Below are positions 1 through 7,896 of a stretch of 64,000 nt of DNA, in pieces. The notes beneath the pieces are model-generated. The model ran no database searches, had not been told where the DNA came from, and saw nothing but the letters and a program-made list of their open reading frames with translations. A program made the position numbers and the translations under genes. Origin of the DNA: Neobacillus sp. WH10 (GTDB lineage: Bacteria > Bacillota > Bacilli > Bacillales > Cytobacillaceae); the NCBI RefSeq assembly GCF_030123405.1, contig NZ_CP126110.1, forward strand, positions 1,674,001-1,738,000, in the 5' to 3' direction. Within the stretch, counting starts at the first letter, position 1, and each line of letters begins with the position of its first letter.

Positions 1-561
1 CCTAAGAAATACAAGGAGGATTTCAACTATTCATTTGTAGAATATAGTGGAAATAATATTACTCATTGGTCTTTTTTAGATGAAGATGGAGAAGAAGAAG
101 AAGTATATAACTCAATAGCTGAAGAAAGAGTTTGTGCAACACTCTTTTTAATTACTGATAAGGATAGTAAGAAAAAAGAAAAAAGGCAAGAAAAGTTAAG
201 CGAAAAATTAGGTGATAGGTATTATTGTCTAGATTGCAGAGAAATTGAGAATATTCTATCTAAAAATACAATTAGAAAAGTAATTTCTAGTTACGAAGGA
301 ATTTCAGTTGAAAAACTTCAATTTAATAAAGATTTTTCAGAGAATACATATAAAAATAAATCTTTAGGTACTTTTATTGATGAAATCTTGGTTAATAAAC
401 AAAGGAGAGGCAGTTATGCTTCTAAATCAGGAACGGTTTCTGATAAAGTAGGGTTTTGTAAACTAGCTATTTCTTCTATTAATAGTTATGATGATTTGAG
501 TGCTGAAGCAAAAATATTAAGTGAAAAATTATTTACATTTATTGAATCACAAAATAGCTAA
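1..561 (+). CDS. C-terminal part of an OLD/AAA-type ATPase (5' truncated)
   Basis: The frame is open from base 1 to TAA at 559-561 (186 codons), so the gene begins outside the window. The visible part contains FLITDKDSKKKEKRQEKL and, about 25 residues later, REIENIL. An acidic D-x-D strand followed by a conserved REIEN segment is typical of the TOPRIM-like C-terminal half of OLD-family or DUF4435-like AAA ATPases, which are often anti-phage proteins. The Walker motifs would lie upstream and cannot be seen. The gene ends at a good intrinsic terminator. The family is a motif-level guess; the reading frame is certain. Confidence 0.55.
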   Translation, partial: PKKYKEDFNYSFVEYSGNNITHWSFLDEDGEEEEVYNSIAEERVCATLFLITDKDSKKKEKRQEKLSEKLGDRYYCLDCREIENILSKNTIRKVISSYEGISVEKLQFNKDFSENTYKNKSLGTFIDEILVNKQRRGSYASKSGTVSDKVGFCKLAISSINSYDDLSAEAKILSEKLFTFIESQNS

Positions 562-580
562 TAATTATGTTATTTAATAT

Positions 581-612
581 AAAAGAGCAGCTAAGAGGTT
601 GCTCTTTTTTGT
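581..612 (+). terminator. intrinsic terminator of the truncated ATPase gene
   Basis: A 9-bp perfect stem (AAAAGAGCA at 581-589 with TGCTCTTTT at 600-608) around a 10-base loop, followed by T residues, starting 20 bases after the stop codon. Confidence 0.85.
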
Positions 613-972
613 TATCTATCTCAGCTCCTGATGAAATAAGCATATTATTATTTTAAAAAAATCTGGTCTAGATATTGTTCCTTGTTGTTACTGTTAGACT
701 GTGCTAATACGGTAACGATACTGTAGTTAATTACAAAGTTAATGTAATAGCAAGGGCTAATGCTCTTTCAATCGATTACCATTTGGATGTTATCCAAATA
801 ATTTCTTTAAAAATGACAGAACTGAAAAGAAACGAAAATATTGTTGCTGTAATATTTTTCATTAAGTATAAAAGTAATGAAATAAAAACGCAGTGGTAAG
901 GCTTATTAGCAGCTTTATCTTTGGTATGCTTATATAAATAGTATTAATAAAACGCATAAGGAGAGGTTTATT
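613..972. other. AT-rich intergenic region, no gene seen
   Basis: No credible reading frame. It contains a short perfect hairpin (ATTTGGAT 781-788, ATCCAAAT 792-799), a CTGTAGTTAATTACA motif at 721 that resembles one at 4254, and ACGCAGTGGTAAG at 888-900 that recurs with one change at 4096-4108. The promoter of the next gene is probably here but cannot be fixed. Confidence 0.4.
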
Positions 973-1986
973 ATGAAAAGTGAGAAGAAGCTAAATAGCT
1001 ATTATTTATATTTTGTTAACGTGATAAAAAAGAATTCATTTAATGATGAAGAAATTCTTAGAGAATTGAAAGATAAGTTTCCGGATATACATGGAGAATT
1101 TATTACAGAGATAGGAAGGCATTATGAATTCAAGTCAATCATAATTCCAATTGAAGATGGTATTTGTTATGCTATTCCCCTTCAAACTCCTGACGAAATA
1201 TTGCTAGAGAATAATATAATTGAATCAATGGGAGAGCGGTTAATAAATTCTGAACATAAATGGGTGTTACCACCATTTATTGAAAATTATAATGTAGTTA
1301 AATTAATGGAAACAGAACACGGTATTAAAGCCGAAAAGCTTTTAGGTTCAATTTATAATCCATTTTATATAGCTAGACAATTGCTTGGTACCTATCAAAA
1401 GATTCCTGAGTTTGTAAGCCATATACTACTTATTAATGAGGCAGTTGAATCTTTTTTTTCAAAACATACTGCATCTTCAATAACATTACTACTCACTATT
1501 ATTGAGGGAATTTCTAGAGAGTACTGTGAGAATAATAATATTCATTTTGATAATATTGGTTCAACGGATGCGTTTAAGGCGGTAATAAGGAATAGAAAAC
1601 AGGTTTGGAGAGATAAGGTTCTATTCCAAATCTATAAGGTTAAAAAGTTTCTAAAACTGCCAAAAGACTATTATGATGAAACCTTTTTAAGACGAATAGA
1701 CGAAGGAATGGATTTATTAATATCATATGAAAATTATGGTATTGATTATCTTTATAAAAGTAATTCAGAACATCCACTTAATCGTCATTCGATATTGCAT
1801 GGTGTGAATAAGGAGTACTATACACCTACCAATTTTTATAGGTTATTTTCATGTTTAGAGGTTCTTGCATTTTCGATAAGTTTAAATCCTTTTTATTATA
1901 GTGCAGACGACTTTGATGAATATAAGAATTTAGGTCAGAAATTTATTAAGACAATTCATTTTTCTGAAAATAATGCAGAAGCTTAA
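973..1986 (+). CDS. HEPN-motif protein, possible toxin or abortive-infection RNase
   Basis: A soluble 337-residue protein with RBS AGGAGAGG about 6 bases before the ATG. I do not recognise a full-length family. Near the C-terminus it carries LNRHSILHGV, where R271 and H276 make an R-x4-H pattern. This is the catalytic signature of HEPN RNases in abortive-infection and toxin proteins such as the ApeA group. A long helical segment follows (FYRLFSCLEVLAFSISL), as expected for a HEPN helical bundle. It stands alone between the ATPase fragment and a convergent two-gene operon. The motif is seen directly; RNase activity and a defence role are inference. Confidence 0.5.
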   Translation: MKSEKKLNSYYLYFVNVIKKNSFNDEEILRELKDKFPDIHGEFITEIGRHYEFKSIIIPIEDGICYAIPLQTPDEILLENNIIESMGERLINSEHKWVLPPFIENYNVVKLMETEHGIKAEKLLGSIYNPFYIARQLLGTYQKIPEFVSHILLINEAVESFFSKHTASSITLLLTIIEGISREYCENNNIHFDNIGSTDAFKAVIRNRKQVWRDKVLFQIYKVKKFLKLPKDYYDETFLRRIDEGMDLLISYENYGIDYLYKSNSEHPLNRHSILHGVNKEYYTPTNFYRLFSCLEVLAFSISLNPFYYSADDFDEYKNLGQKFIKTIHFSENNAEA

Positions 1987-2056
1987 TATGAAAATCTAAA
2001 AATTGTATTCCTTAGAAAAATATAAATAAAAAAATAATAAAATTTTGCAATTTTGA

Positions 2057-2086
2057 AACCCTTCTAGTTATTAACATAGAAGGGTT
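2057..2086 (-). terminator. inverted repeat, probable terminator of the minus-strand operon
   Basis: A perfect 10-bp stem (AACCCTTCTA / TAGAAGGGTT) with a 10-base loop lies between convergent genes. Read on the minus strand the stem is followed by T-rich sequence, so it fits the end of the RHH/DUF1413 operon better than the end of the HEPN gene. Confidence 0.5.
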
Positions 2087-2273
2087 AGTGGCATAACAGG
2101 AAAAATTAGTATTATATTGTACACAATATGATACGGAAATTGATAGATGATAAAATCAACATTTTATTAGTTTGAAAATGTTACTACCATATTTAATCTG
2201 AATCAAATGTAGCAATGGGATTTTATTACATTCAAATCATAATAGAAAATGTATGTTAATATAAATATTCTTT

Positions 2274-2462
2274 TCAAACAACTAGATATTTTGAAATATC
2301 AATTGTATCTTCCAAATCGCAAAGTCTACTGTTCATTGCAGATTCAATTGCCTCAACTAATTCAATATCACTTAGTCCTATTTTAGAAAGAGCGTTTTGA
2401 ACCTCGTTATTAATTTCCTCTCTTATTTCATCAGGAAGTTGACAAATATACTTTGTTTTCAT
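2274..2462 (-). CDS. small acidic protein, second gene of the RHH/DUF1413 operon
   Basis: A 62-residue acidic protein (MKTKYICQLPDEIREEINNE...) that looks mainly helical. Its ATG lies one base after the stop codon of the upstream gene, with an AGGAG RBS inside that gene's 3' end, so the two are translationally coupled. No known domain is recognised. Small size and tight coupling to a putative DNA-binding protein behind an autoregulatory-looking operator resemble toxin-antitoxin modules. That comparison is inference only. Confidence 0.6.
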   Translation of the reverse strand: MKTKYICQLPDEIREEINNEVQNALSKIGLSDIELVEAIESAMNSRLCDLEDTIDISKYLVV

Positions 2463-2463
2463 T

Positions 2464-2835
2464 TTATTCGCTCCTTTTTATATACCATTGTGCGTTACCA
2501 GATTCTTTTTTAGTAGGCACTATATGCAGCCAACCACCTTTTTCTACTTTATGAATAATCATTCTTCCTAAAGTTCTTCTAGCTGAAATATCAATGTTTG
2601 CCCAAATGGTGGAATCAAAACAATCACGTACTCTAAATTCTTTACTATCTTTTCTTTTTGAAACAGCTTTTTCAAATTGCTTCAAAAGTTCTTCGTAATC
2701 AAAGGTAGTCTCTGGTTTCTCGTTAAAGAGTAGATTACGTAGATATTCTGGAATACTTGCAAAACCATTTTCCAAGGCCTTTCCATAAATATCCTTATAT
2801 TCTTCATCTGATAAATTTAAGCGCACAAGCTTCAA
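2464..2835 (-). CDS. RHH-like protein with C-terminal DUF1413-type domain
   Basis: About 123 residues. The N-terminal third (LVRLNLSDEEYKDIYGKAL) looks like a ribbon-helix-helix DNA-binding fold. The C-terminal half (F.VRDCF...W..I....RRTLGRMI, then W.I) resembles DUF1413. I place the start at the TTG at 2835-2833, because GGGGTGAT sits 5 bases upstream and matches the anti-Shine-Dalgarno; the GTG at 2844 lies inside that site. It probably represses its own promoter through the palindrome at 2860-2879. Domain assignments are from memory. Confidence 0.6.
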   Translation of the reverse strand: MKLVRLNLSDEEYKDIYGKALENGFASIPEYLRNLLFNEKPETTFDYEELLKQFEKAVSKRKDSKEFRVRDCFDSTIWANIDISARRTLGRMIIHKVEKGGWLHIVPTKKESGNAQWYIKRSE

Positions 2836-2859
2836 ATTAATCACCCCGTTTAATTGTTG

Positions 2860-2893
2860 TTGTAAGTGTACACTAACAATTAATTAAAGTCAA
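2860..2893 (-). promoter_or_regulatory. promoter with palindromic operator for the RHH/DUF1413 operon
   Basis: On the minus strand, TTGACT (2893-2888) and TACACT (2870-2865) are separated by 17 bases. A 20-bp near-perfect palindrome at 2860-2879, with core AGTGTACACT, covers the -10 element. This is the layout expected for autorepression. Confidence 0.6.
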
Positions 2894-2942
2894 TTCTAAA
2901 TTTCGTATTTTGCTTTCAATGGTTGTTGAGAGGATAAAAGAC

Positions 2943-3064
2943 GTCTGAAAGTTGTAAGTTTTAGACACTAAGAAAAACTACAATATAAACATTAAAAATA
3001 CTACTTGAAAACGTCTAAAAGTTAGTCTAAAATTATAAGTACAAAAGATATTGGACTTTTAGAT
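2943..3064. promoter_or_regulatory. cluster of GTCTAAAA motifs, possible res/operator sites for the recombinase
   Basis: Five copies or near copies of GTCTAAAA occur. 2943-2966 holds an imperfect 24-bp inverted pair (GTCTGAAA and TTTTAGAC, 18 of 24 symmetric positions). 3013-3020 and 3025-3032 are direct copies, and 3055-3064 is an inverted copy (ACTTTTAGAT). Arrays of short inverted and direct subsites just upstream of a serine recombinase gene are typical of resolvase res sites that also autoregulate the gene. Confidence 0.5.
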
Positions 3065-3080
3065 AAGGAGGTAAATTGTT

Positions 3081-3647
3081 GTGGGTGAATTTGTTGGCTA
3101 TGCACGTGTTTCTTCATTGGGACAGGATTTAGAACTTCAGATAGAAAAACTGAAGGAATACGGATGTAAAAAGATATATAAGGAGAAGGAAAGCGGTGCT
3201 AGGTCGGACAGAATAGAATTAGCTAATGCGCTGGAATATATTAGGGAAGGTGACAAGCTGGTTGTATATAAGATTGATAGATTGGCACGTTCGACTTTTG
3301 ATTTACATAAGATTGCAAGGGAATTGGAGGCAAGGGATATAGGGTTAGTATTTATTAAAGAACAGATTGACTTTACTACACCAGCTGGAAAACTAATGTT
3401 TACCATGTTGGGTGCAATAGCTGAATTTGAACGTGACTTAATAAACGAGAGAACAGCAGAAGGACGTGCAAGGGCAAAGAAACAGGGTAAACATTTAGGA
3501 CGTAAAGGTAAGGACGAAAAGGACGTTAGGAAGGCTGTAAAGCTGTATATGGATAGAGAAAATAACGGACTTAGTGTAAGTGACATTGCTAAAATGACTG
3601 GTGTACCACGTAGCACGATTTACGCTAAAGTGAAGGAAATAGAATAA
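3081..3647 (+). CDS. serine recombinase (resolvase/invertase family)
   Basis: A 188-residue member of the small serine recombinases (Hin/Pin/Tn3 resolvase type). The catalytic segment YARVSSLGQD places the nucleophilic serine at residue 11. KIDRLARS supplies conserved arginines, and AGKLMFTMLGAIAEFERDLINERT is the family's dimer-interface/E-helix region. The C-terminus has a helix-turn-helix (LSVSDIAKMTGVPRSTIYAKVKE). The start is GTG at 3081 with RBS AAGGAGG 9 bases upstream. It would catalyse site-specific inversion or resolution at sites like those at 2943-3064. It is complete and may belong to a mobile or decayed element. Confidence 0.93.
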   Translation: MGEFVGYARVSSLGQDLELQIEKLKEYGCKKIYKEKESGARSDRIELANALEYIREGDKLVVYKIDRLARSTFDLHKIARELEARDIGLVFIKEQIDFTTPAGKLMFTMLGAIAEFERDLINERTAEGRARAKKQGKHLGRKGKDEKDVRKAVKLYMDRENNGLSVSDIAKMTGVPRSTIYAKVKEIE

Positions 3648-3680
3648 TGTGTGAATACAAGTTAAAAGAAGGGTGAAGCA

Positions 3681-3842
3681 ATGAAGCAAGCGTTTATCAA
3701 ACAATTAGATAAACAAGGGATAAAATTAACATTCAAGCAGCTAGATAAGTACTTGGATGACTTTAGGAAATACTGTGAAGAAATGGAGTTCGCAAGTGAA
3801 GCTGAGATTTCTGAAGGTGCAATAGAATATTTAGTATGGTAG
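3681..3842 (+). CDS. small hypothetical protein (53 residues)
   Basis: ATG at 3681 to TAG at 3840-3842, 33 bases after the recombinase, with GAAGGGTG as a moderate RBS. The product (MKQAFIKQLDKQGIKLTFKQ..., ending EYLVW) is charged and helical. Codon use matches its neighbours. It may be co-transcribed with the recombinase as a small phage- or plasmid-type protein. No family is recognised. Confidence 0.5.
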   Translation: MKQAFIKQLDKQGIKLTFKQLDKYLDDFRKYCEEMEFASEAEISEGAIEYLVW

Positions 3843-3894
3843 ATTCATTACGGTATGTTTAGATAATCAATAACAAGGTAAAGGATGATAATAA

Positions 3895-4092
3895 ATGCAA
3901 GGGATTTTAGGAGCGGTTGGTAAAGCGTTAATCACATTACAAGAGGCAGGAGAAGTAATTATTGAAAAAACGGACGAACTTTATCTTGATGAAATTACAT
4001 ATTATGTTGAAGAAACATTAAAAGGTGTGAAGGCGGCATATAAGATTGAAGAAATCGAACCAAAAGTAAAGCTGAAGATAACGTTACAATAA
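3895..4092 (+). CDS. small hypothetical protein (65 residues)
   Basis: A 65-residue protein starting MQGILGAVGKALITLQEAG, with RBS AAGGATG before the ATG. A short hydrophobic N-terminal stretch is followed by a charged, Glu/Lys-rich region. It lies downstream of the recombinase and the previous small gene in the same orientation. Its character is that of a phage or island ORF of unknown function. Confidence 0.5.
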   Translation: MQGILGAVGKALITLQEAGEVIIEKTDELYLDEITYYVEETLKGVKAAYKIEEIEPKVKLKITLQ

Positions 4093-4556
4093 AGAACGCA
4101 ATGGTAAGTTAAATATTTTAGAAAAGGCAGGCGATAATGTGATATCGTACTGTCTTTTATTATGTGAGCAGTGAACTTTAAGTTCAAAGTCAATTATCTT
4201 TATAAAGGGAAAGTATTGAAGACAAATAAGATACAAGGATAGTTTTGTAAGTTCTGTAGTTAAAAATTACAGCGGAGGTACTGGGGGATAATTACCACAA
4301 ATTCACCAGTACTTTACAGTGGAATCGACATAGGTAGGTATATATTTACACCCCCATTTTTTACGATTCCATCCATTCGAATATCCTCTCGCTATCATAA
4401 AACCTATCGAATCACCACAAAACCTTAATCGAAACCCTATCGAGAATAGTACGAAAAATTTTAGCAAAACCAATTGATTTTCACATTCTATACCCTTTGA
4501 TTTTAGGGAAGGGGACAGTGAGGTGTCTCCACATGAAATGAAATAAGAGGGTGAAT
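4093..4556. other. intergenic region with inverted repeats, no gene seen
   Basis: No supported gene. Contents are ACGCAATGGTAAG at 4096-4108 (compare 888-900), an inverted repeat CTGTA...TACAG at 4254-4272, and GTACTGG/CCAGTAC at 4278-4312. The only sizeable minus-strand frame (4303-4572) has no RBS, an unlikely composition, and overlaps the terminator. Confidence 0.4.
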
Positions 4557-4560
4557 AAGT

Positions 4561-4585
4561 AAAAGACCGCAAAAAGCGGTCTTTT
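4561..4585. terminator. bidirectional intrinsic terminator
   Basis: A perfect 10-bp stem AAAAGACCGC / GCGGTCTTTT with a 5-A loop. It gives a T tail in both directions and serves at least the minus-strand gene at 4630-4938. Confidence 0.85.
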
Positions 4586-4629
4586 CTATGTTAATAATAT
4601 ACTTCTAAAACATGTTCGATATTAAAAAG

Positions 4630-4938
4630 TTAATGAGTTTGTGTATACTTTTGAACAAAATCCATAAATTCACTAGCTTTATAGTTTGAGAATTTGTTTA
4701 AAAAATACTGCATTCCAACTAAGCTAGAAAATGTTTTAGTAGTCAGTTTTCTGTCGACATGATATTCAAATTCACTTTGGGACTGAAGCATGTAAATATG
4801 AAGTGTGAAGGTGTCATCTTTACCACTCATAACGAGCATACCTAATTCTGGGTTTAAAGCGTTAACTAACATTCCTTCAAAATCAAATTTTTCAAGAAGT
4901 TCATCATCAATTACCAGACTGCAATTTTCTACATTCAA
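4630..4938 (-). CDS. hypothetical protein (about 102 residues)
   Basis: A small acidic soluble protein of about 102 residues with no recognised domain; it contains LLEKFDFEGMLVNAL and ends DFVQKYTQTH. The ATG at 4944 touches the GGGGG of the RBS, so I prefer the TTG at 4938, 7 bases downstream of it. It is a single gene ending at the terminator at 4561-4585, with AT-rich island composition like its neighbours. Confidence 0.6.
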   Translation of the reverse strand: MNVENCSLVIDDELLEKFDFEGMLVNALNPELGMLVMSGKDDTFTLHIYMLQSQSEFEYHVDRKLTTKTFSSLVGMQYFLNKFSNYKASEFMDFVQKYTQTH

Positions 4939-5153
4939 GTTCATTCCCCCATTTATTAGACTTCAACAATATTCTACTTGATTTATTGATGAATTTACAT
5001 ATTTTTACATTAAGTTTGGAAATTTGACACAATTAATTGCTTGGGTATTCCTATATCGATTTGTTCCTTTTGTTGGTATTATATAATAAAAAAGACTTAT
5101 TGATTAGATAATTAGTTAGTCCTTAACAGTAGGAAATTAAAGGGGGGGCAACT

Positions 5154-5978
5154 TTGTTCCATATGTTCTCTGAGTACACGGATTTTGTAAATAAGAATCA
5201 ATTTTTAGATTTGCCTTATATGTGCAATCAGGACCTTTATAATGATTTGGCTAATGATATTAATAATTTTAATCCTAATAGTATATTTGAAGAAATTGGC
5301 AGGTGTTTACTAAAAACAGTATTGTTGCCATCTAGGAATGATAATTATATTTATAGTCTAAATGGAACTTCTGTAGGAGTTGTTTTTCAAAGGAATTATA
5401 AAGGTAAAATGGCAGATAAGAATAATAAAAATCGTCCTAAAAGAGGATTGTTTGATTTTAAGATTCATATTGCACAGCGGTTAAATACAACACACTATCA
5501 AGTGTTTAGCGAAATAATCAATCAATCAAATTTAAATAATTGTAAAAAGATTTGGGGTGGAATGAACCCCTCTCAAGTTACAAATAATCCCAATGAACTG
5601 TTGGTATTACATAAGCTAATGCTAATGATGTTTGAACAAGAGGTAAATTGGGGGGATGAACCATTTCAAGAGTTTTCAGCATTTTCTCCATTAAAGGGTG
5701 CTGAACCAAGAGATATGTTAATGGGTTTTATAGATATGATGTATAATGCAGGACAAACTGCTTCTGTAGATAATATCCCAGATTGGAAAACAAATTGGAC
5801 AGGAGAAAAGATGACTCCAGTCTTTGGTCAAAAGAATAAGTATGCTGAATACCCTAAAAATTTAAAGGATAACCATTTTAAGCCATACAGAGGTAAAGCT
5901 GCATCTGGTGGAATGATGGTGGGAGAAATGAGAAGTCTATTTTTAAGGACATCAAATCTATTCATAGTTAATTCTTAG
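5154..5978 (+). CDS. unrecognised protein upstream of the Sau3AI-like endonuclease
   Basis: A 274-residue soluble protein with no family I can name. It has a TTG start with a strong GGGGGGG RBS 5 bases before it. It is aromatic- and Asn-rich and contains GLFDFKIHIAQRLNTTHY, PRDMLMGFIDMMYNAG and HFKPYRGKAASGGMMVGEM. No methyltransferase motif (FxGxG, NPPY/DPPY or PCxxxS) is visible. It precedes the restriction endonuclease gene by 250 bases in the same direction, where a methyltransferase or accessory subunit would normally be expected. A partner role is inference. Confidence 0.6.
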   Translation: MFHMFSEYTDFVNKNQFLDLPYMCNQDLYNDLANDINNFNPNSIFEEIGRCLLKTVLLPSRNDNYIYSLNGTSVGVVFQRNYKGKMADKNNKNRPKRGLFDFKIHIAQRLNTTHYQVFSEIINQSNLNNCKKIWGGMNPSQVTNNPNELLVLHKLMLMMFEQEVNWGDEPFQEFSAFSPLKGAEPRDMLMGFIDMMYNAGQTASVDNIPDWKTNWTGEKMTPVFGQKNKYAEYPKNLKDNHFKPYRGKAASGGMMVGEMRSLFLRTSNLFIVNS

Positions 5979-6229
5979 TTTTAATGGATGTAATACCCAT
6001 GAATAATAATGATGATTAACAATGACTGGTTAAATTTTTACTTGGATAGTGATGAAACTATAATTTACTGTTTTGAAAATCGTATATACGGAAAAAAGTT
6101 TAATTATCCCTAATAATAAAAAATGAGAAGAGATTATGTCCTTCGCACTAAATGATGTTTCTAAATATAGGAAAAATGTATTTGAAGTACTATCGATATA
6201 CTAAACCTATAATAATATGAGGTGGTTAA

Positions 6230-7603
6230 ATGTCATATGTTTATTCAGAATCGTGGACTGAGCAACAAATATTCGATGTAGCAAAAGAGCTTGTCGGAAG
6301 AAAACTTGGAGATTTAGATAAATCTGGTTGGTTAAAAAGGAAAAAGGATAAAGGCAGTATTGGAAATATGATTCAAGCTGATTTTTTCGGAATACCAGCA
6401 AACTCAATCAAAGGTGCTGATTTTGGACATCATCATATCGAATTAAAAGTAACACCTATTCTTAAGAAAAAAAAGGTTGGATTCAGCTCAAAAGAGCGTC
6501 TTGTACTTGGAATGATTAATTATATGGAAGATTATAAGATTCCATTTGAAGAAAGTATTGTTAATGAAAAAGCCCAAAGCATGCTTTTAATTTTTTACCT
6601 ACATGAAGAAAACAAACCTATTGAAGAATTCAAAATAATTAAGACTGCTCGTTTTCAGTTACCTAAAAATGATGAGCCACAAGTACGAATAGATTATCAA
6701 TCAATTATTGATAAAATCCAGCAAGGTGAAGCTCATGAAATTAGTGAGAGACAACAGAAAATAATGGGTGCATGCACAAAAGGGCAAGGGAATGGAAAAG
6801 ACTTTGTTAAACAACCATTTTCTAAAGAGAAAGCAAAATCACGAGCATACTCTTATAAAGTTGGTTACATGTCTGCTTATTTTAGAAATTTAGCGACCCC
6901 TGAGCAAGTTGAACATATTGATGTTCCATCTCAAAAAAGCTTTGTCGAAACGGTAACTTCAACCTTAGATAAGTATAGAGGAAAAACTGATGAAGATATC
7001 CAAAAGATTTTACAAAAGAAAGTAAAAGGGAAGAGTAAGCTATTCAATTTAATTGGTTTCATGTTTGGTGCTAAAGGAAATCTAAATCATACTGAGGAGT
7101 TCTTGAAAGAAGGATATGCAATAAAAACTGTTCGTAACAGACTAGATAGGAGTAAGAATCAAGATATGTCATTTCCGAATCTTGATTTCACTGAAATAGC
7201 AAATGATGAATTTGAGGAATCTACTTGGTATGGTTGGTTTGCTGAAACAAAATATATTCTTACAGTATGGGATGAATATGAAAAAGGTAAAAATATATTT
7301 GTAGGCTATAAAATATGGGTTCCTGACGATGAAATAATTCAAATAGCTTCTGACCTATATTATCGAATAAAATATATGCTAAATATGGACTTAATTAAGG
7401 TGAAAATTAATGAAAAAAAAGGCAAACACGGTGAATGGAAGGATAACATACCTGGAAGAAAAGCAGACTACCCACCATTTCAAATTCGTCCAAAAGGTTC
7501 TGGTGAAAGTGTATTTGTAACATTACCTAACGGTTTAACATTAAAGAAAAAATGCTTATTCATTAATAAAGAATATATAAGAAAGTTTATCGGGATAAGC
7601 TAA
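6230..7603 (+). CDS. Sau3AI/MutH-family type II restriction endonuclease
   Basis: 457 residues, close to Sau3AI (about 489). The N-terminal MutH-like nuclease domain shows GSIGNMIQADFFGI, then ADF with D64, and HIELKVTP with E71 and K73, giving the D...E-x-K catalytic pattern. SSKERLVLGMINYM follows, as in Sau3AI. The C-terminal half (about 200-457) matches the second, non-catalytic MutH-like domain that helps bind a second site. Relatives cut 5'-GATC. No cognate methyltransferase gene is visible, and GATC is common in this window, so protection must come from elsewhere or the specificity differs. RBS GAGGTGG lies 6 bases before the ATG. Confidence 0.85.
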   Translation: MSYVYSESWTEQQIFDVAKELVGRKLGDLDKSGWLKRKKDKGSIGNMIQADFFGIPANSIKGADFGHHHIELKVTPILKKKKVGFSSKERLVLGMINYMEDYKIPFEESIVNEKAQSMLLIFYLHEENKPIEEFKIIKTARFQLPKNDEPQVRIDYQSIIDKIQQGEAHEISERQQKIMGACTKGQGNGKDFVKQPFSKEKAKSRAYSYKVGYMSAYFRNLATPEQVEHIDVPSQKSFVETVTSTLDKYRGKTDEDIQKILQKKVKGKSKLFNLIGFMFGAKGNLNHTEEFLKEGYAIKTVRNRLDRSKNQDMSFPNLDFTEIANDEFEESTWYGWFAETKYILTVWDEYEKGKNIFVGYKIWVPDDEIIQIASDLYYRIKYMLNMDLIKVKINEKKGKHGEWKDNIPGRKADYPPFQIRPKGSGESVFVTLPNGLTLKKKCLFINKEYIRKFIGIS

Positions 7604-7683
7604 TTGGAACACAAAATGTGAGTACCTTTCTTCTGTTTTATTGCATGGTGTATTCTATTTACGAAAGTTATTGTTGACCAATT

Positions 7684-7738
7684 CAACCGACCACTTTACA
7701 ATAGTAAATGTAAACACTAGAAGGTTAGTGGTCAGTTG
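7684..7738. repeat. large inverted repeat downstream of the endonuclease gene
   Basis: CAAC-c-GACCACT (7684-7695) pairs with AGTGGTC-a-GTTG (7727-7738) across a 31-base loop. There is no T tail, so it is not an ordinary terminator. It lies just left of the tRNA-like sequence and could be an operator or recombination-related site. Confidence 0.4.
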
Positions 7739-7781
7739 TTCTAAAAGAATTTGTATTTCCTAAGAAACCTATATATATCAT

Positions 7782-7853
7782 GACTTTCTCCTCAGTTGGG
7801 AGAGCGCAACCTTGACAGGGTTGAGGTCGGGGGTTCGAACCCCTCACAGGTCA
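7782..7853 (+). tRNA. degenerate tRNA-Val(GAC)-like sequence
   Basis: The anticodon arm (CAACC, loop TTGACAG, GGTTG), the T-arm (GGGGG TTCGAAC CCCTC) and a D-loop AGTTGGG are tRNA-like, and the anticodon reads GAC. The 5' acceptor strand pairs with only five of seven bases of ACAGGTC. One base is missing between acceptor and D-stem, the D-stem is imperfect, and CCA is not encoded. I read it as a decayed tRNA gene or an element-borne tRNA copy. It is followed at once by a good terminator, so it may still be transcribed. Confidence 0.6.
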
Positions 7854-7860
7854 TAAGAAC

Positions 7861-7896
7861 AGAGCCTTGGTAACCCTTGTGGTATCAAGGCTTTTT
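7861..7896 (+). terminator. terminator after the tRNA-like sequence
   Basis: GCCTTG (7864-7869) pairs with CAAGGC (7886-7891), extended by A-T and G-T pairs, and a run of T follows. Confidence 0.8.

Noticed and set aside
3137..3616. Long minus-strand frame inside the recombinase gene
   Set aside because: No RBS, unlikely composition, and it lies wholly opposite a clear serine recombinase.
4303..4572. Minus-strand frame of 89 codons
   Set aside because: No RBS, rare-residue-rich product, and it runs through the terminator of the neighbouring gene.
5154..5978. Reading the 274-residue protein as the missing methyltransferase
   Set aside because: No SAM-binding or catalytic motif of C5-, N4- or N6-type methylases could be found.
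2077..7733. TAGAAGG(G)TTAGTGG at 2077 and 7718 as attachment-site repeats of the island
   Set aside because: Only about 14 bases match with one gap, each copy is part of a local hairpin, and neither lies at a clear junction.
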